Shown one piece after another: positions 1-8,689 of a DNA stretch of 38,441 nucleotides. This stretch comes from Candidatus Melainabacteria bacterium (GTDB lineage Bacteria; Cyanobacteriota; Vampirovibrionia; Caenarcaniphilales; Caenarcanaceae), in NCBI GenBank assembly GCA_005110395.1, contig DUDU01000015.1:1-38441 (forward strand), given 5' to 3'. The notes under the pieces are model-generated. The model was not told the origin of the DNA, made no database searches, and saw only the letters and a list, made by a program, of their open reading frames with translations. Made by a program: the position numbers and the translations under genes. Every line of letters starts with the position of its first letter. The first letter of the stretch is position 1.

Positions 1-143
1 TAGTTTTTGCATTGTTGTGATAATTTTGCATATGAGTGGATTGGGTTAGGGTTAACATCTAACTTATTCCACTCAAGCACCTAGTCTTTACTCTCCAATA
101 ACTTCTGGAGAAACTTTCTTTTTATCCACAACGTTGTGAAACT

Positions 144-164
144 CTACAGGTATTAAACCTGTAG
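144..164 (+). terminator. Hairpin terminator-like element
   Basis: CTACAGGT (144-151) and ACCTGTAG (157-164) form a perfect 8-bp stem with a 5-nt loop, followed on the plus strand by TTTCTTTG. This would end a plus-strand transcript entering from left of the window. It could also be a simple structured spacer. Confidence 0.5.
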
Positions 165-302
165 TTTCTTTGTAATTCAAGTTAATTAAGACGCTATTGC
201 GTAATAACAAATTCAGGATAACCCCTGAAACATTTGACAAACACTCTTTCAATCAATTTAATTCAATGAATAGTATTCAAAAAGCCAATAACCCAATTTA
301 AA

Positions 303-510
303 GTGATTCGTACAGTAAAACCAATGGCAATATTTATGGATATTTGGTTTTTCAGGAGCGCACCGCTTTTATTATGGAAAGCCCGTTTCAGGCACAATTT
401 ACTTTTTCTCATTAGGGCTTTTGGGCATTGGATTGATCATAACAACTGAATTCTTTGACTCTCTTGTTTCAATCGTATCTTTCAAAAACATCATGAGAGA
501 TACTCATTAA
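303..510 (+). pseudogene. TM2-domain membrane protein remnant
   Basis: One frame, open from 319 to the TAA at 508-510, reads WIFGFSGAHRFYYGK, then a hydrophobic stretch containing FFSLGLLGIGLIITTEFF. GAHRFYxGK followed by a Gly-rich second helix is the hallmark of TM2 domains, small two-helix membrane proteins of unknown function. The frame has no usable start codon. The upstream N-terminal part seems to lie in another frame (from GTG 303: VIRTVKPMAIFMDIWFF), joined through the T5 run at about 348-352, so at least one frameshift is needed. A further short frame starts at ATG 266. I read it as a frameshifted, start-less remnant; sequencing error in the T run is the alternative. Confidence 0.5.
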
Positions 511-548
511 TCAAAACCAATTATTGTTTGGCCAGCATGAAAAGCTCT

Positions 549-1760
549 TTAAACAACTACTTTCAATTTATTCTCATGATTAGATATTTTATTAATTTCA
601 TCATCTTTGGGTGGAAATTTTTGCATAACTAAGCTTTGTAGGAGTTGAATCACATTACTAACAATAAAATACAAAAATACTCCAGCAGGAATAGGCAAGA
701 AAGCCATCATACCCAAAAACATAATTGGCATAAGATTTTGCATTTGCTTTTGCATAGCCTCTTGTTCTTTGTCTAATGATGGTTGGGTAGGAGTACTGCC
801 CATCATTAATTTGTTGGAAGCCCAAAAGCTCGCGCCCATAAGGATTACCAAAACAATAATGTCCCAATGAATATCTTTGGTTTCTTTATTGTATAAGCCT
901 AATCTTCCCAAATCTTCAATAAACAAAAATCTTTGATGTCCACGTGCTTCAGGAATAGCCGCTTGTAAGGAAAATTTCTCAGTTGATTTTAGAGCTTTAA
1001 TTGTGGCCTTACTTTTATCTGAAGAATCAATTTGAAAATCAATTAATCCATTTGACCAATTGCTTTTATCAACCTGCTTAATTGGCACACTCGGATTTTG
1101 TCCTTTTGCCATTAAATGCCATTGTATTTCTTCTTTAGGTATTTCTCCCTTTCCCAAGACACTTTTCAACTTCAATTCATACGATTCACCGACTAAGAGC
1201 TTCTCAGGAATATTAGTTTCAATAGAAATACGATTGAGTTTCCCATTACTATCAACAAAGTTACTTGTATTAGACTTAACAAATTTGATTTGAGATTTAT
1301 CTTTAGTGGAAGCTTCACTTGTTGCCTGCAAATTCATATATGCAATGCTAGGTTGAAAAGGCGGGCCACTAAAAGACCAATATAGAGCAATTAATATCGG
1401 GAACTGCAAAAGTGTTGGTAAGCATCCTCCGAGAGGGTTAACCATTCCTTTTGTTTTATACAAATCAGACATTTGTCCTTGAAATTCTTTGTGAACTTCT
1501 TCCAGTTTTTCTGGATCTGATTCATATTTTTTCTTACGTTGATTATATTTTTCTTGAATGCGCTCAATTTCCGGCTTTAGCTTGGCCATTTGAGTTTGCA
1601 TTTTTTGTGATGATTGAGTTTGCTTAATTGAAAGCGGCAATAAAATGAATTTGATCACCAGTGTGACCATAATAATTGCCCAACCATAATTACCAAACAT
1701 ATGCCTGAAATATTCAAGCATTGGAAGCATTACGTGATAGGTAATAAGGCTAAAGTCCAT
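549..1760 (-). CDS. yidC: Membrane protein insertase YidC
   Basis: YidC/Oxa1 insertase of 403 residues. It folds and inserts inner-membrane proteins, alone or behind SecYEG. TM1 (about 24-45) carries Lys37 where the family has the positive charge of the hydrophilic groove. A charged coiled-coil cytoplasmic hairpin follows (55-100), then the NPLGGCLPTLLQFPIL helix (about 107-130). A polar insert of about 150 residues lies before the next helix and ends FLFIEDLGRLG...HWDI, which matches the layout of cyanobacterial YidC rather than E. coli P1 or Gram-positive proteins. The C-terminal helices (about 348-385) and basic tail are present. The start is ATG without a clear SD. Neither rnpA/rpmH upstream nor jag downstream is present, so the usual origin-linked cluster is broken here; hemL lies upstream. 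Confidence 0.95.
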   Translation of the reverse strand: MDFSLITYHVMLPMLEYFRHMFGNYGWAIIMVTLVIKFILLPLSIKQTQSSQKMQTQMAKLKPEIERIQEKYNQRKKKYESDPEKLEEVHKEFQGQMSDLYKTKGMVNPLGGCLPTLLQFPILIALYWSFSGPPFQPSIAYMNLQATSEASTKDKSQIKFVKSNTSNFVDSNGKLNRISIETNIPEKLLVGESYELKLKSVLGKGEIPKEEIQWHLMAKGQNPSVPIKQVDKSNWSNGLIDFQIDSSDKSKATIKALKSTEKFSLQAAIPEARGHQRFLFIEDLGRLGLYNKETKDIHWDIIVLVILMGASFWASNKLMMGSTPTQPSLDKEQEAMQKQMQNLMPIMFLGMMAFLPIPAGVFLYFIVSNVIQLLQSLVMQKFPPKDDEINKISNHENKLKVVV

Positions 1761-1916
1761 TTGATTTTTCTAAAGTAAATATTTATGCAGAATAGTTAAG
1801 CGATTTAATTATTATTAGGAATTATAAGGCTAGACCTAAGCTCATATGTTGACTTGCAAAATAAATCTTTCGCTGAATTTGTAAATGCCAATGTTCAAAT
1901 GCACCATATTCAAATA

Positions 1917-3212
1917 CTAGTTTTCAAGTACCAATTGCTCAAAGCTTTCATCAATGGCTTTTAGTGTTTTAACAATTTCAGTCTCATTATGTGCAGAAGA
2001 AAAAAACCATGCTTCAAATTGACTTGGTGGTAAATAAATCCCTCTTTCAAGCATTAAACGAAAGAATTTAGCAAATCTATGTGCGTCAGAAGTTTTGGCT
2101 GAATTGTAATCATAAACCTGCTCAGCTTGGGTAAAGAATACCGAAAGCATAGAACCGCATCTATTAAGGACAATGGGAATTTGATATTTGTCAGCAATTT
2201 GGCGTATTCCCTTTTCTAGGGTCATCCCAATGTGTTCGAGCTTTTCATAAAAACCTTTTTCTTGAATCAGCTCAAGAGTAGCTTTCCCCGCGGCCATACC
2301 TAATGGGCTACCTGCTAATGTCCCGGCCTGATACATTGGCCCTTCGGGTGCAACCATTTTCATAATGTCCGCTCGGCCACCATAAGCCCCAACTGGTAAT
2401 CCACCGCCAATGATTTTCCCTAGAGTAGTTAAGTCTGGCTTTATTCCGTATTTTTCTTGAGCACCACCAAGAGAAAGCCTAAAGCCAGTCATCACCTCAT
2501 CAAATACCAACAAAGAAAGGTATTTATCGCATAAATCTCTGAGTCCTTCGAGGAAACCAGGCTTAGGCAAAATACAACCTGCATTGCCAACCACTGGCTC
2601 AACTATGACGGCTGCAATTGAATCAGGGTTTTGGAAAAAAGCTTTTTCTAATTGTTCAAGATTATTGTAATCAACTGTAATAGTCTCACTCGCCAAATTT
2701 GGCAAAACACCTGGACTATCTGGCAAACCTAAAGTTGCAACTCCTGAACCAGCCTGAGCTAAAAATGAATCATAATGCCCATGATAACAACCTGCAAATT
2801 TGATTATTTTAGGTCTGCCTGTATAAGCTCTAGCCAGACGAATAGCTGACATGCATGCTTCAGTACCAGAAGTCACAAAGCGAATGATTTCAATACTCGG
2901 AAACATTTGCTGTACCAAAGTCGCTAAGTCTATTTCTAACTCTGTGCAAGCTCCAAAGCTAATCCCTTTTTGCATCGTTTCATTAATGGCTTCAAGAACT
3001 TTTGGGTGAGTATGTCCACATATCATAGGCCCCCAAGAACCAATATAATCAATATATTCATTACCATCAACATCATATAAGTATGCTCCAGAAGATGACT
3101 CAATGTATATAGGTGAACAGCCAACTGATTTAAAAGCTCGAACTGGTGAATTTACTCCTCCAGGAAATATATTTTTCGCTTTTTCGAATAACTCTTGTGA
3201 TTTTTTGTGCAT
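1917..3212 (-). CDS. hemL: Glutamate-1-semialdehyde 2,1-aminomutase
   Basis: PLP-dependent class-III aminotransferase-fold enzyme converting glutamate-1-semialdehyde to 5-aminolevulinate in the C5 pathway of tetrapyrrole synthesis; cytosolic. Length 431 is normal for the family. Visible landmarks are [12 protein letters not shown] near the N-terminus, the PLP phosphate-binding SGTEA (115-119), the GCYHGHYD segment (141-148), FDEVMTGFR (237-245) and TLGKIIGGG with the Schiff-base Lys266. It starts 38 nt after the RecQ-like gene, suggesting co-transcription, and is followed by yidC on the same strand after a 156-nt gap. Presence of the C5 route fits a cyanobacterial relative making heme or other tetrapyrroles. 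Confidence 0.97.
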   Translation of the reverse strand: MHKKSQELFEKAKNIFPGGVNSPVRAFKSVGCSPIYIESSSGAYLYDVDGNEYIDYIGSWGPMICGHTHPKVLEAINETMQKGISFGACTELEIDLATLVQQMFPSIEIIRFVTSGTEACMSAIRLARAYTGRPKIIKFAGCYHGHYDSFLAQAGSGVATLGLPDSPGVLPNLASETITVDYNNLEQLEKAFFQNPDSIAAVIVEPVVGNAGCILPKPGFLEGLRDLCDKYLSLLVFDEVMTGFRLSLGGAQEKYGIKPDLTTLGKIIGGGLPVGAYGGRADIMKMVAPEGPMYQAGTLAGSPLGMAAGKATLELIQEKGFYEKLEHIGMTLEKGIRQIADKYQIPIVLNRCGSMLSVFFTQAEQVYDYNSAKTSDAHRFAKFFRLMLERGIYLPPSQFEAWFFSSAHNETEIVKTLKAIDESFEQLVLEN

Positions 3213-3250
3213 CTTACTGAAATCGGGATTTTTAAATTTAATGATTGAAA

Positions 3251-4555
3251 TTAAGAACGAAATTTATTTTTTAAAAGCATAGAGAAAATTGAACCAAAGA
3301 AAGCAGGTTTTTGGCCCATACATAAATCACAGATTCCACATTTTCCTTCTTGTTGTGATGCCATTCCCTGTTCTAAATGCTGCCAGCGACAACCTTCTTT
3401 TTGAGAAAGCCAATCAAGTAATTGGTGATTTTGTTTATTAGTGTCAATTAACAGATTTTCACGGTCTGCAATTGCACTTTTTGTTTTACGGTGAATAAAA
3501 TCATCTTCACAAAAAAGAACATGCGATTCAGCTTTTTTCCCTTTTTGTGTGGTTAACACATGAATTTCACGATAATACTCTTGAAGGCTAATTGGTGGCG
3601 AATAATGAATCAATTGAGTTAAATCTTCTCGATGAATACCATCCATTAAATTGCTGCAAGTAATAAAGACTGGATTGGGATCTTTAAAGAAATAATCCAA
3701 TGCTTCAGCTCTTTGCTCAGGTAATAAACCCTTATGAAAAGCCTTAATTTGACGATTCGGAAGCTTGTCTCTGAGATAATTCACTAAATCAGCTAAGTCT
3801 TCATTTTGTGAAACATAAACAATAGTTGGCTTTTTATTATTAATAAGATTAAGTAACTTTTTCTGTTTATCTAGTCTTGAAAAGCAAAAATGCGAATTTA
3901 AGGAAATATTATTAAGTCTCAATGAATCGTAAACTATTGGAGTTTCTGGGAAAAATTTCGCAAAATCATCAACTACTTCTTGCAAGCCATTAGATGAAAT
4001 TGCCAAGACAGTCTTTTTAAGTTCTCTCAACAAATTAACTGATTCAAGATATTTAGGCTTATGAACTGTATTCTTGCGTGAAATAAGATCAAAATCAAAA
4101 AGAACTAATCGGCTTATGCGGCCAAGAATGATTTGCGAATTGATAAAAACTTGTTTACCTAAATCATCTTCTGATAATTTCCTGTAATGTTCCACGGCCA
4201 TAGAATTGAAGCCTGAAGAAAACCAATACAAAAAGCTTTCAGGAGTCAAAAAAAACATTTTGAAATTGCCCTGAGCTATATCTGAAATGAGCTTTCTGGC
4301 TTGATTTGGAAATAAATCACTGGTTAATGCGGCCACTCGATCTAGAGCGTTAATACTTCGCAAAAAACCAATTTCTCGATTAATGCTTGCTGAAGAAGGC
4401 ATAAGCACTAAAGTCAAGTCTTTGTTTTCATCAAAAGCTGCTTTGTATGAATAATAAGAGTGATTTTTGTGCGAAGAAATTAATATTAAACTGCGATTGC
4501 CTTGAATTTGCTGAACTATTGTGTCTTCGTCTTGGCTTATTGTTGCAGTTACCAT
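3251..4555 (-). CDS. RecQ-like protein with degenerate helicase motifs
   Basis: 434 residues aligning along RecQ helicases but with the catalytic motifs gone. Recognisable parts are FFLTPESFL (about 101-109; RecQ has a YxTPE motif), [18 protein letters not shown] (motif IV), [16 protein letters not shown] (271-286, the YHAGL motif), [16 protein letters not shown] (about 315-330) and the C-terminal zinc module CRWQHLEQ...CGICDLC. Where RecQ has Walker A (GGGKS) this protein has [10 protein letters not shown] (27-36). DEAH is FDFD (153-156), the SAT-type motif III is ISS, and the arginine-finger GRAGRDG is [11 protein letters not shown] hydrolysis is therefore unlikely. The frame is fully open over 1.3 kb, which argues for a selected non-enzymatic role, perhaps DNA binding. 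Divergent from the gene at 4753. Confidence 0.7.
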   Translation of the reverse strand: MVTATISQDEDTIVQQIQGNRSLILISSHKNHSYYSYKAAFDENKDLTLVLMPSSASINREIGFLRSINALDRVAALTSDLFPNQARKLISDIAQGNFKMFFLTPESFLYWFSSGFNSMAVEHYRKLSEDDLGKQVFINSQIILGRISRLVLFDFDLISRKNTVHKPKYLESVNLLRELKKTVLAISSNGLQEVVDDFAKFFPETPIVYDSLRLNNISLNSHFCFSRLDKQKKLLNLINNKKPTIVYVSQNEDLADLVNYLRDKLPNRQIKAFHKGLLPEQRAEALDYFFKDPNPVFITCSNLMDGIHREDLTQLIHYSPPISLQEYYREIHVLTTQKGKKAESHVLFCEDDFIHRKTKSAIADRENLLIDTNKQNHQLLDWLSQKEGCRWQHLEQGMASQQEGKCGICDLCMGQKPAFFGSIFSMLLKNKFRS

Positions 4556-4720
4556 TTTGATTCAGCCAATGCCCTTATTCAGTTATCTATTGAGTTTTAG
4601 CAAAGAATAAAATAATTTTATCCTTATTCTTCGCTTTACTGATTTCTTTCTTTGAATATATTTAATTTGCTTATCATTTCGCAAAATGTTAATATAACCT
4701 TAAGCAAATAATAAAACTTT

Positions 4721-4726
4721 TATAAT
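4721..4726 (+). promoter_or_regulatory. Possible -10 box for the 4753 gene
   Basis: TATAAT lies 26 nt upstream of the ATG at 4753 in the divergent 4556-4752 spacer. No convincing -35 hexamer is seen at 16-18 nt, and the region is very AT-rich, so this could be chance. Confidence 0.3.
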
Positions 4727-4752
4727 AGCAATCTTTAAATCTAATCGCTGAT

Positions 4753-5832
4753 ATGACTTCAATAGGAAATATCGGTCCTCCTAATCTTCCTGTTCTTGCA
4801 GGTGATGATTCTAGGAGGAGTAAAAAAAACATTCAAAGAAATACACAAACAAATACTCAGAGACGATCGTCTTTAAGGGTAGTTAGTACTGATCCATCTT
4901 TGGAAGAATTGAGAAGCAATTACAAACAGCTTGTAATTCAAAATGAATATGTTCGAGCGGCTCAGGCTAGATTAAATCAGTCATCTCTGGGAGCTTATAT
5001 GAGTGGTAAATCGGCTACGCCGCCTAGATGGATAAGAGATGGATATTCAATTATTGCATTTGCTAGCCCGGAACTTAATAACGCATTTTCTGATGAACAG
5101 AATCAGAGGGTGCAGTTTTATCAGAAACAAGGCTCGCCAATGATTGTAGTTAGAAGCCAAGACCCAGAAGGCAATATTACCTATGGAGTCATAATCAACG
5201 ATCTCAGAGATCAAAGAGGTAATCTCGTCAACTTAACCCATGATGAAATGGTGCAGGTCGCATGCAATCAAGCACTAAGCACGAGGATCTCGTCAATTGA
5301 GGCTCATGAGGATATGCATAGATTTACCTTGGAGTTAGCTAATCAAGATCCAGATTTACCGATTAAACCTCCTATACCTAAAGAGGTTAGTCAGGAAGTT
5401 GTTGTAACAATTAAAGGGACTATTTCAAATAAAGATGATTTTCTGAATCAAAAAGAACAAGGTACCCTGGATATGTTGACCTTTGGACATACTGACTCCA
5501 CACGAGATTCGGATATTGAAGAAAAACTTAATGCTTACAATTTAAAAATCCGTAGAGCTAAAAAAAATGGGGATGTAAGAACTTTAACGGAAATCATATT
5601 GCCAGAACTTCAGCGAATATTGAAGATGCTAAGAATTTGGGTCATGGCTGCTATTGCTCCACTTGCATTAGAAAATACTAAATTCACGACAGAAAGTCAG
5701 CCATCCGATGAAGATTGGGCTAGATGTGCTGAAGCAATTGGATATCGAGATCAAATTATTCGTTTAATTCAAATGGCAAAGTCTGCTATAAAATCTCTAG
5801 GGTCTTCTGATGGTAGAAGAAAAGTTGCTTAA
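4753..5832 (+). CDS. Hypothetical protein
   Basis: 359 residues that I do not recognise. The first 50 are Asn/Thr/Arg-rich and probably disordered. There is no signal peptide and no convincing membrane helix apart from the mildly hydrophobic LRIWVMAAIAPLALE (about 290-304). The middle holds beta-like stretches (SIIAFASPEL, PMIVVRSQ, ITYGVIINDL) and a segment EAHEDMHRFTLELA (about 183-196). EAHEDMH loosely recalls an HExxH-type metal site but is not one. The C-terminal third is helical with spaced charged residues. It starts with ATG and no SD. The downstream yraN ATG lies 23 nt after the stop, so the two are probably co-transcribed. Confidence 0.75.
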   Translation: MTSIGNIGPPNLPVLAGDDSRRSKKNIQRNTQTNTQRRSSLRVVSTDPSLEELRSNYKQLVIQNEYVRAAQARLNQSSLGAYMSGKSATPPRWIRDGYSIIAFASPELNNAFSDEQNQRVQFYQKQGSPMIVVRSQDPEGNITYGVIINDLRDQRGNLVNLTHDEMVQVACNQALSTRISSIEAHEDMHRFTLELANQDPDLPIKPPIPKEVSQEVVVTIKGTISNKDDFLNQKEQGTLDMLTFGHTDSTRDSDIEEKLNAYNLKIRRAKKNGDVRTLTEIILPELQRILKMLRIWVMAAIAPLALENTKFTTESQPSDEDWARCAEAIGYRDQIIRLIQMAKSAIKSLGSSDGRRKVA

Positions 5833-5855
5833 TTTTTAAATCCGAAATTTCAGAT

Positions 5856-6242
5856 ATGAATTGGGCCAAAGGACAAAATTTTGAAAATATTGCAACTGAT
5901 TACATGATTCAACGAGGCTTTTGTGTATTGGATCGAAACTGGCATGCTGGAAAATACGGCGAACTTGATTTGATCTGCAAGAAGTCGGAATCTAAGAAAG
6001 ATATTTTGGTTTTTATTGAAGTAAAAGGTAGAAATTCTAAATGCTTTGAAGAAGACGGATTGAATGCTATTAATCAAAGTAAAGCAAAAAAACTCATTCA
6101 TTCAATTCAAGCCTATCAAGAGCATTATGAAAAAAATCACAATGAATGTAATTATGAAATTAGGTTTGATTTAATTCTTGTTTCTTCTTCAGAGCAGGTA
6201 ATTCATCTGGAAAATATTTCGCTCATTGATTTCATAAGTTGA
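5856..6242 (+). CDS. yraN: UPF0102 family protein (YraN-like nuclease fold)
   Basis: 128 residues, the usual length for UPF0102/YraN, a restriction-endonuclease-fold family related to archaeal Holliday-junction resolvases; its cellular role is not established. The family pattern is complete: an N-terminal GxxxExxA-like helix (GQNFENIATDYM), GFCVLDRNW, GELDLI (35-40, acidic metal ligands Glu36 and Asp38), FIEVKGR (53-59, Glu55 and Lys57 of the ExK motif), a Lys-containing helix (SKAKKLIHS) and the terminal RFDLILV strand. The start at ATG 5856 fits the family N-terminus. It is the second gene after the unknown 4753 gene. Confidence 0.9.
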   Translation: MNWAKGQNFENIATDYMIQRGFCVLDRNWHAGKYGELDLICKKSESKKDILVFIEVKGRNSKCFEEDGLNAINQSKAKKLIHSIQAYQEHYEKNHNECNYEIRFDLILVSSSEQVIHLENISLIDFIS

Positions 6243-6485
6243 TTTTGTGGAGGAACGATTAAAATTTCCACACTAGTCCAAATGTTAACACCTGCCTTCG
6301 ACCAGCTTATAGCAGCGCCAACCACTTCCAAAGCAGGAGCTAAGAAATGATGAATGCTAGCTTGTATAAAGAAAATAGACCTGGAATCAAGAATAAGCTA
6401 GTGAGAAGAGCATTCTGATGAGGCTTACTGAGTAACTTTAGGTGGTAGATGAAAAGTCTGAATTAATGGAAACTCCCGAGAATGC
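6243..6485. other. Convergent intergenic region, unassigned
   Basis: 243 bases between converging genes. TGTGGA (6246-6251) pairs with TCCACA (6267-6272), a 6-bp hairpin with a 15-nt loop and no T-run. On the minus strand, a frame from about 6415 into the end of yraN reads a protein-like stretch including FLAPALEVVGAAISW and GVNIWTSVEILIVPP, with no ATG start, so it may be a gene scrap. I could not match the plus strand to RNase P RNA, tmRNA, SRP RNA or 6S RNA. Confidence 0.3.
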
Positions 6486-7757
6486 TTAGACTGGTTTAGA
6501 TCTTTTTTCTGATTTAGTTAAATCATATATGTCCAAATTTTCTTTAAACAAATGAAGTTGTTGATTGTATTTTGAATATTCAATATTTAATAAAGCTTTT
6601 AGAGCTTTGTGCTGACTAATTAATTGTTGCCTAAATGCGCCTTCATTATCATTAATGCTGTTAAAAGAACTTTTTAGTGATTCACCAAGAAAAACTAATT
6701 GTCTTTTTTGATGATAAAAAGCTTTTTCTATCCTCTCTTTTCTTTCCACTTTGCTAGAAGCCTCCTTTGAGAGCTTAAATTCAATGTCAGCTATTGTTTT
6801 GTGCCAGTTAGCTATTCTTCGCATACAGGCTTCATGAATAACTGGATTTACTTGGCAATCACCAATAGTATTAGAGTTCACTAAATTAAAGGCCTCTCCA
6901 TTTTTTTGCATAGCAATTAAGCTGGCTCCAAGATTATCTTCAATCCATTCTTGCGGAAACAAAGTAGTTGAATTTTCCTTTTCGAAGAGGGTATTGGCTT
7001 TTGCAAAAGCTTTAAATGCTTGCAAGTATTGACCTTGCTGAAGGCCTACATAGCCATTAAGACAATTCTTGTAAAAGGCAGAGCCCTTATTTGAGGATTC
7101 TTGAACAAATTCAATATATTTGTTGGCGGATTTTGTGTCACCACTTGAAAGATACAAAGCTGCGGTTTCGGCATTAATCTTGATGCTGTCAGGATTAAGT
7201 TTTAAGGCTTCTTGATAGCTAATTAAGGCCTTTGTCAAATTGGCTTTGCCTGATGTAATTCCATTAATGTCTTTCACCAAAGCAGTATCACTTAATACAT
7301 AGTCAATTTGCATATTTTGTTGTTTGGCTTTTAGCTGTTGTTTTTGTTCAAGCGCAGCAGACCCCACTTTGATAAATGCAGGTATCAAACCTAGAAAGAG
7401 TAAAAGAATTAAATAAGGCTTTTCAATAAAAACTAGATTGAGAGATTTAATTTCTCTTTCGTAAATAATTCTTAATCGATTCAAAGTGAATTTGACTTTG
7501 TGAAAATTTGTTTTTTGAGGCAGAGCTATTTTTCTTAAGTTTTTCTGTTGAATGAAATCAGTGTTTTTCTTTCTGAGGTTTAGGTTAAAACTGGGCTTAG
7601 ATACAAAAAAACCCAAACACACTGTCAAAATTCCCTTTAAGTCAAAATAGGCAATATGCGTTGCAGCTTTTGGAAAGCCAGTCGAATTGTTGGTCGAATT
7701 GCCTCTTGAGTTTCTGATCGACTGATTATTCAATTTTAGAAATGCCACTTTTACCAA
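6486..7757 (-). CDS. TPR-containing membrane-anchored protein
   Basis: Up to 423 residues. One clear membrane helix (113-130, PYLILLLFLGLIPAFIK) is followed by an Ala/Gln/Lys-rich stretch. A TPR-like helix pair follows (about 172-205), with ALISYQEALKLNPDS then AETAALYLSSGDTKSA; further helical hairpins reach about 300, and a charged, coiled-coil-prone C-terminus ends the protein. It is likely a single-pass protein exposing a helical repeat scaffold. No ATG occurs before residue 149, beyond the helix. The longest frame starts at TTG 7757, but the first 100 residues are low quality, so the true start may be a non-ATG codon nearer the helix. Divergent from the 8119 gene across the region with the 11-bp periodic repeats. 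Function unknown. Confidence 0.7.
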   Translation of the reverse strand: MVKVAFLKLNNQSIRNSRGNSTNNSTGFPKAATHIAYFDLKGILTVCLGFFVSKPSFNLNLRKKNTDFIQQKNLRKIALPQKTNFHKVKFTLNRLRIIYEREIKSLNLVFIEKPYLILLLFLGLIPAFIKVGSAALEQKQQLKAKQQNMQIDYVLSDTALVKDINGITSGKANLTKALISYQEALKLNPDSIKINAETAALYLSSGDTKSANKYIEFVQESSNKGSAFYKNCLNGYVGLQQGQYLQAFKAFAKANTLFEKENSTTLFPQEWIEDNLGASLIAMQKNGEAFNLVNSNTIGDCQVNPVIHEACMRRIANWHKTIADIEFKLSKEASSKVERKERIEKAFYHQKRQLVFLGESLKSSFNSINDNEGAFRQQLISQHKALKALLNIEYSKYNQQLHLFKENLDIYDLTKSEKRSKPV

Positions 7758-7894
7758 TTTTTCAGATTTGAGAAACTTAATCGAAGAAATTCTCTCTTTA
7801 ATTAATATCTACAGTTTTACTAATGACAGACAAAACATCTTCTTTGTTTCTTGTGAATTGTCTGTTTTTTGTAAAGTCCAAAGAAAATTTCATT

Positions 7895-7900
7895 TATAAT
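7895..7900 (+). promoter_or_regulatory. Possible -10 box
   Basis: TATAAT preceded by an A/T-rich stretch; TTGTAA lies 20 nt upstream, too far for a standard -35. It is the best -10 match in the 7758-8118 divergent spacer and could drive the 8119 gene with a leader of about 215 nt that includes the periodic repeats. Confidence 0.3.
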
Positions 7901-7962
7901 ATTTCATTATGAAACTTATAAGATATTGAAGGCCTAATATTTTAAAGCTTTCTTTAGAAGCA

Positions 7963-8010
7963 TTTAAGAGCGTGTTAAGATGTTCTTAAGAGCAAGTCAA
8001 TTGTTAAGAG
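7963..8010. promoter_or_regulatory. 11-bp-periodic TTAAGA direct-repeat array
   Basis: TTTAAGAG (7963-7970), GTTAAGAT (7974-7981) and CTTAAGAG (7985-7992) recur every 11 bp with 3-nt spacers. A fourth copy, GTTAAGAG, lies at 8003-8010, and a weaker CTTTAGAA sits 11 bp before the first. 8-bp direct repeats with 3-nt spacers and an 11-bp period are the layout of Pho boxes and other OmpR/PhoB-family sites; the cyanobacterial Pho box also has a TTAA core. The array sits between divergent genes. A response-regulator site is inference; no regulator is encoded nearby. Confidence 0.45.
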
Positions 8011-8118
8011 AATAGTTGATGCTTGTTGCTTGAGAGAATCAGCTTTTCTCAAATTGTGGAAAGTTGAAATTAGTAAAGATTCGAATTCTAGACGAAAGAA
8101 ACTCAACAAATTAAACAA

Positions 8119-8577
8119 ATGACAATATTATCTTTTTGCGAAAAGAAATCAAGTAGAGAAGAAAACAAAGTACAATCTCACCTTCAATCACAAGGCGAAT
8201 TAGATGGTTCTCAAGGCAAAGAGTTATCAAGAAAAACCAATGGCAAATTGATACAACTTAATAATCAAAGTCGCAAAGTAATTCACTTTAATAAATTTCA
8301 ACTTTTAAGACAAGCCGCAAAATGGGAAAATTCCAAGCTGAGAAATGGCTTATCCCTCAAAGTTCATCAACTAAGAAGAGAAATCGAACAAAATATACCT
8401 GCTGATAATTCCAATTCCATTGGCGGTGACAAATTTCAAGGAGTTTTATTAGACTTGGCTTCTGAATATTCCGACTTTATGCTTTATGGAGAAGCAACTA
8501 CCGTTCAATTGCTAAACAAATATACTGAATTCAAAGATTTGCTAAATTTAAAATTCGAAGAATTCACAATGTCATAA
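8119..8577 (+). CDS. Hypothetical protein upstream of tatC
   Basis: 152 residues, not recognised. The first 50 are Ser/Gln/Lys/Glu-rich and probably disordered. From about residue 52 there is a helical, basic part (KVIHFNKFQLLRQAAKWE, then LSLKVHQLRREIEQ). After a Gly/Asn linker comes an acidic helical C-terminus (FQGVLLDLASEYSDFMLYGE, LLNKYTEFKDLLNLKFEEF). No signal peptide or membrane helix. ATG start without an SD. It precedes tatC by 112 nt on the same strand. Nothing in it resembles TatA or TatB, which are short and begin with a membrane helix. Confidence 0.6.
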   Translation: MTILSFCEKKSSREENKVQSHLQSQGELDGSQGKELSRKTNGKLIQLNNQSRKVIHFNKFQLLRQAAKWENSKLRNGLSLKVHQLRREIEQNIPADNSNSIGGDKFQGVLLDLASEYSDFMLYGEATTVQLLNKYTEFKDLLNLKFEEFTMS

Positions 8578-8689
8578 ACTTGTTCGCACGTTTCAAATTT
8601 TTATCATCCATCCTTTTGCAGATATTTTAGAAAATTTTCTAGTATCCTTTTCAAGATTTCGCTTTTAATACTCAAAAAAATTTTTTCAT

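Noticed and set aside
122..130. TTATCCACA, a perfect DnaA box, near yidC (an origin-linked gene in many bacteria).
   Set aside because: A single box with only one weak neighbour, no dnaA, rnpA, rpmH or AT-rich unwinding pattern in the window. yidC is also outside its usual cluster.
6243..6485. Housekeeping RNA (RNase P, tmRNA, SRP or 6S RNA).
   Set aside because: GGAGGAA at the 5' side recalls RNase P but the following conserved segments are absent. No tRNA-like ends or tag frame are visible.
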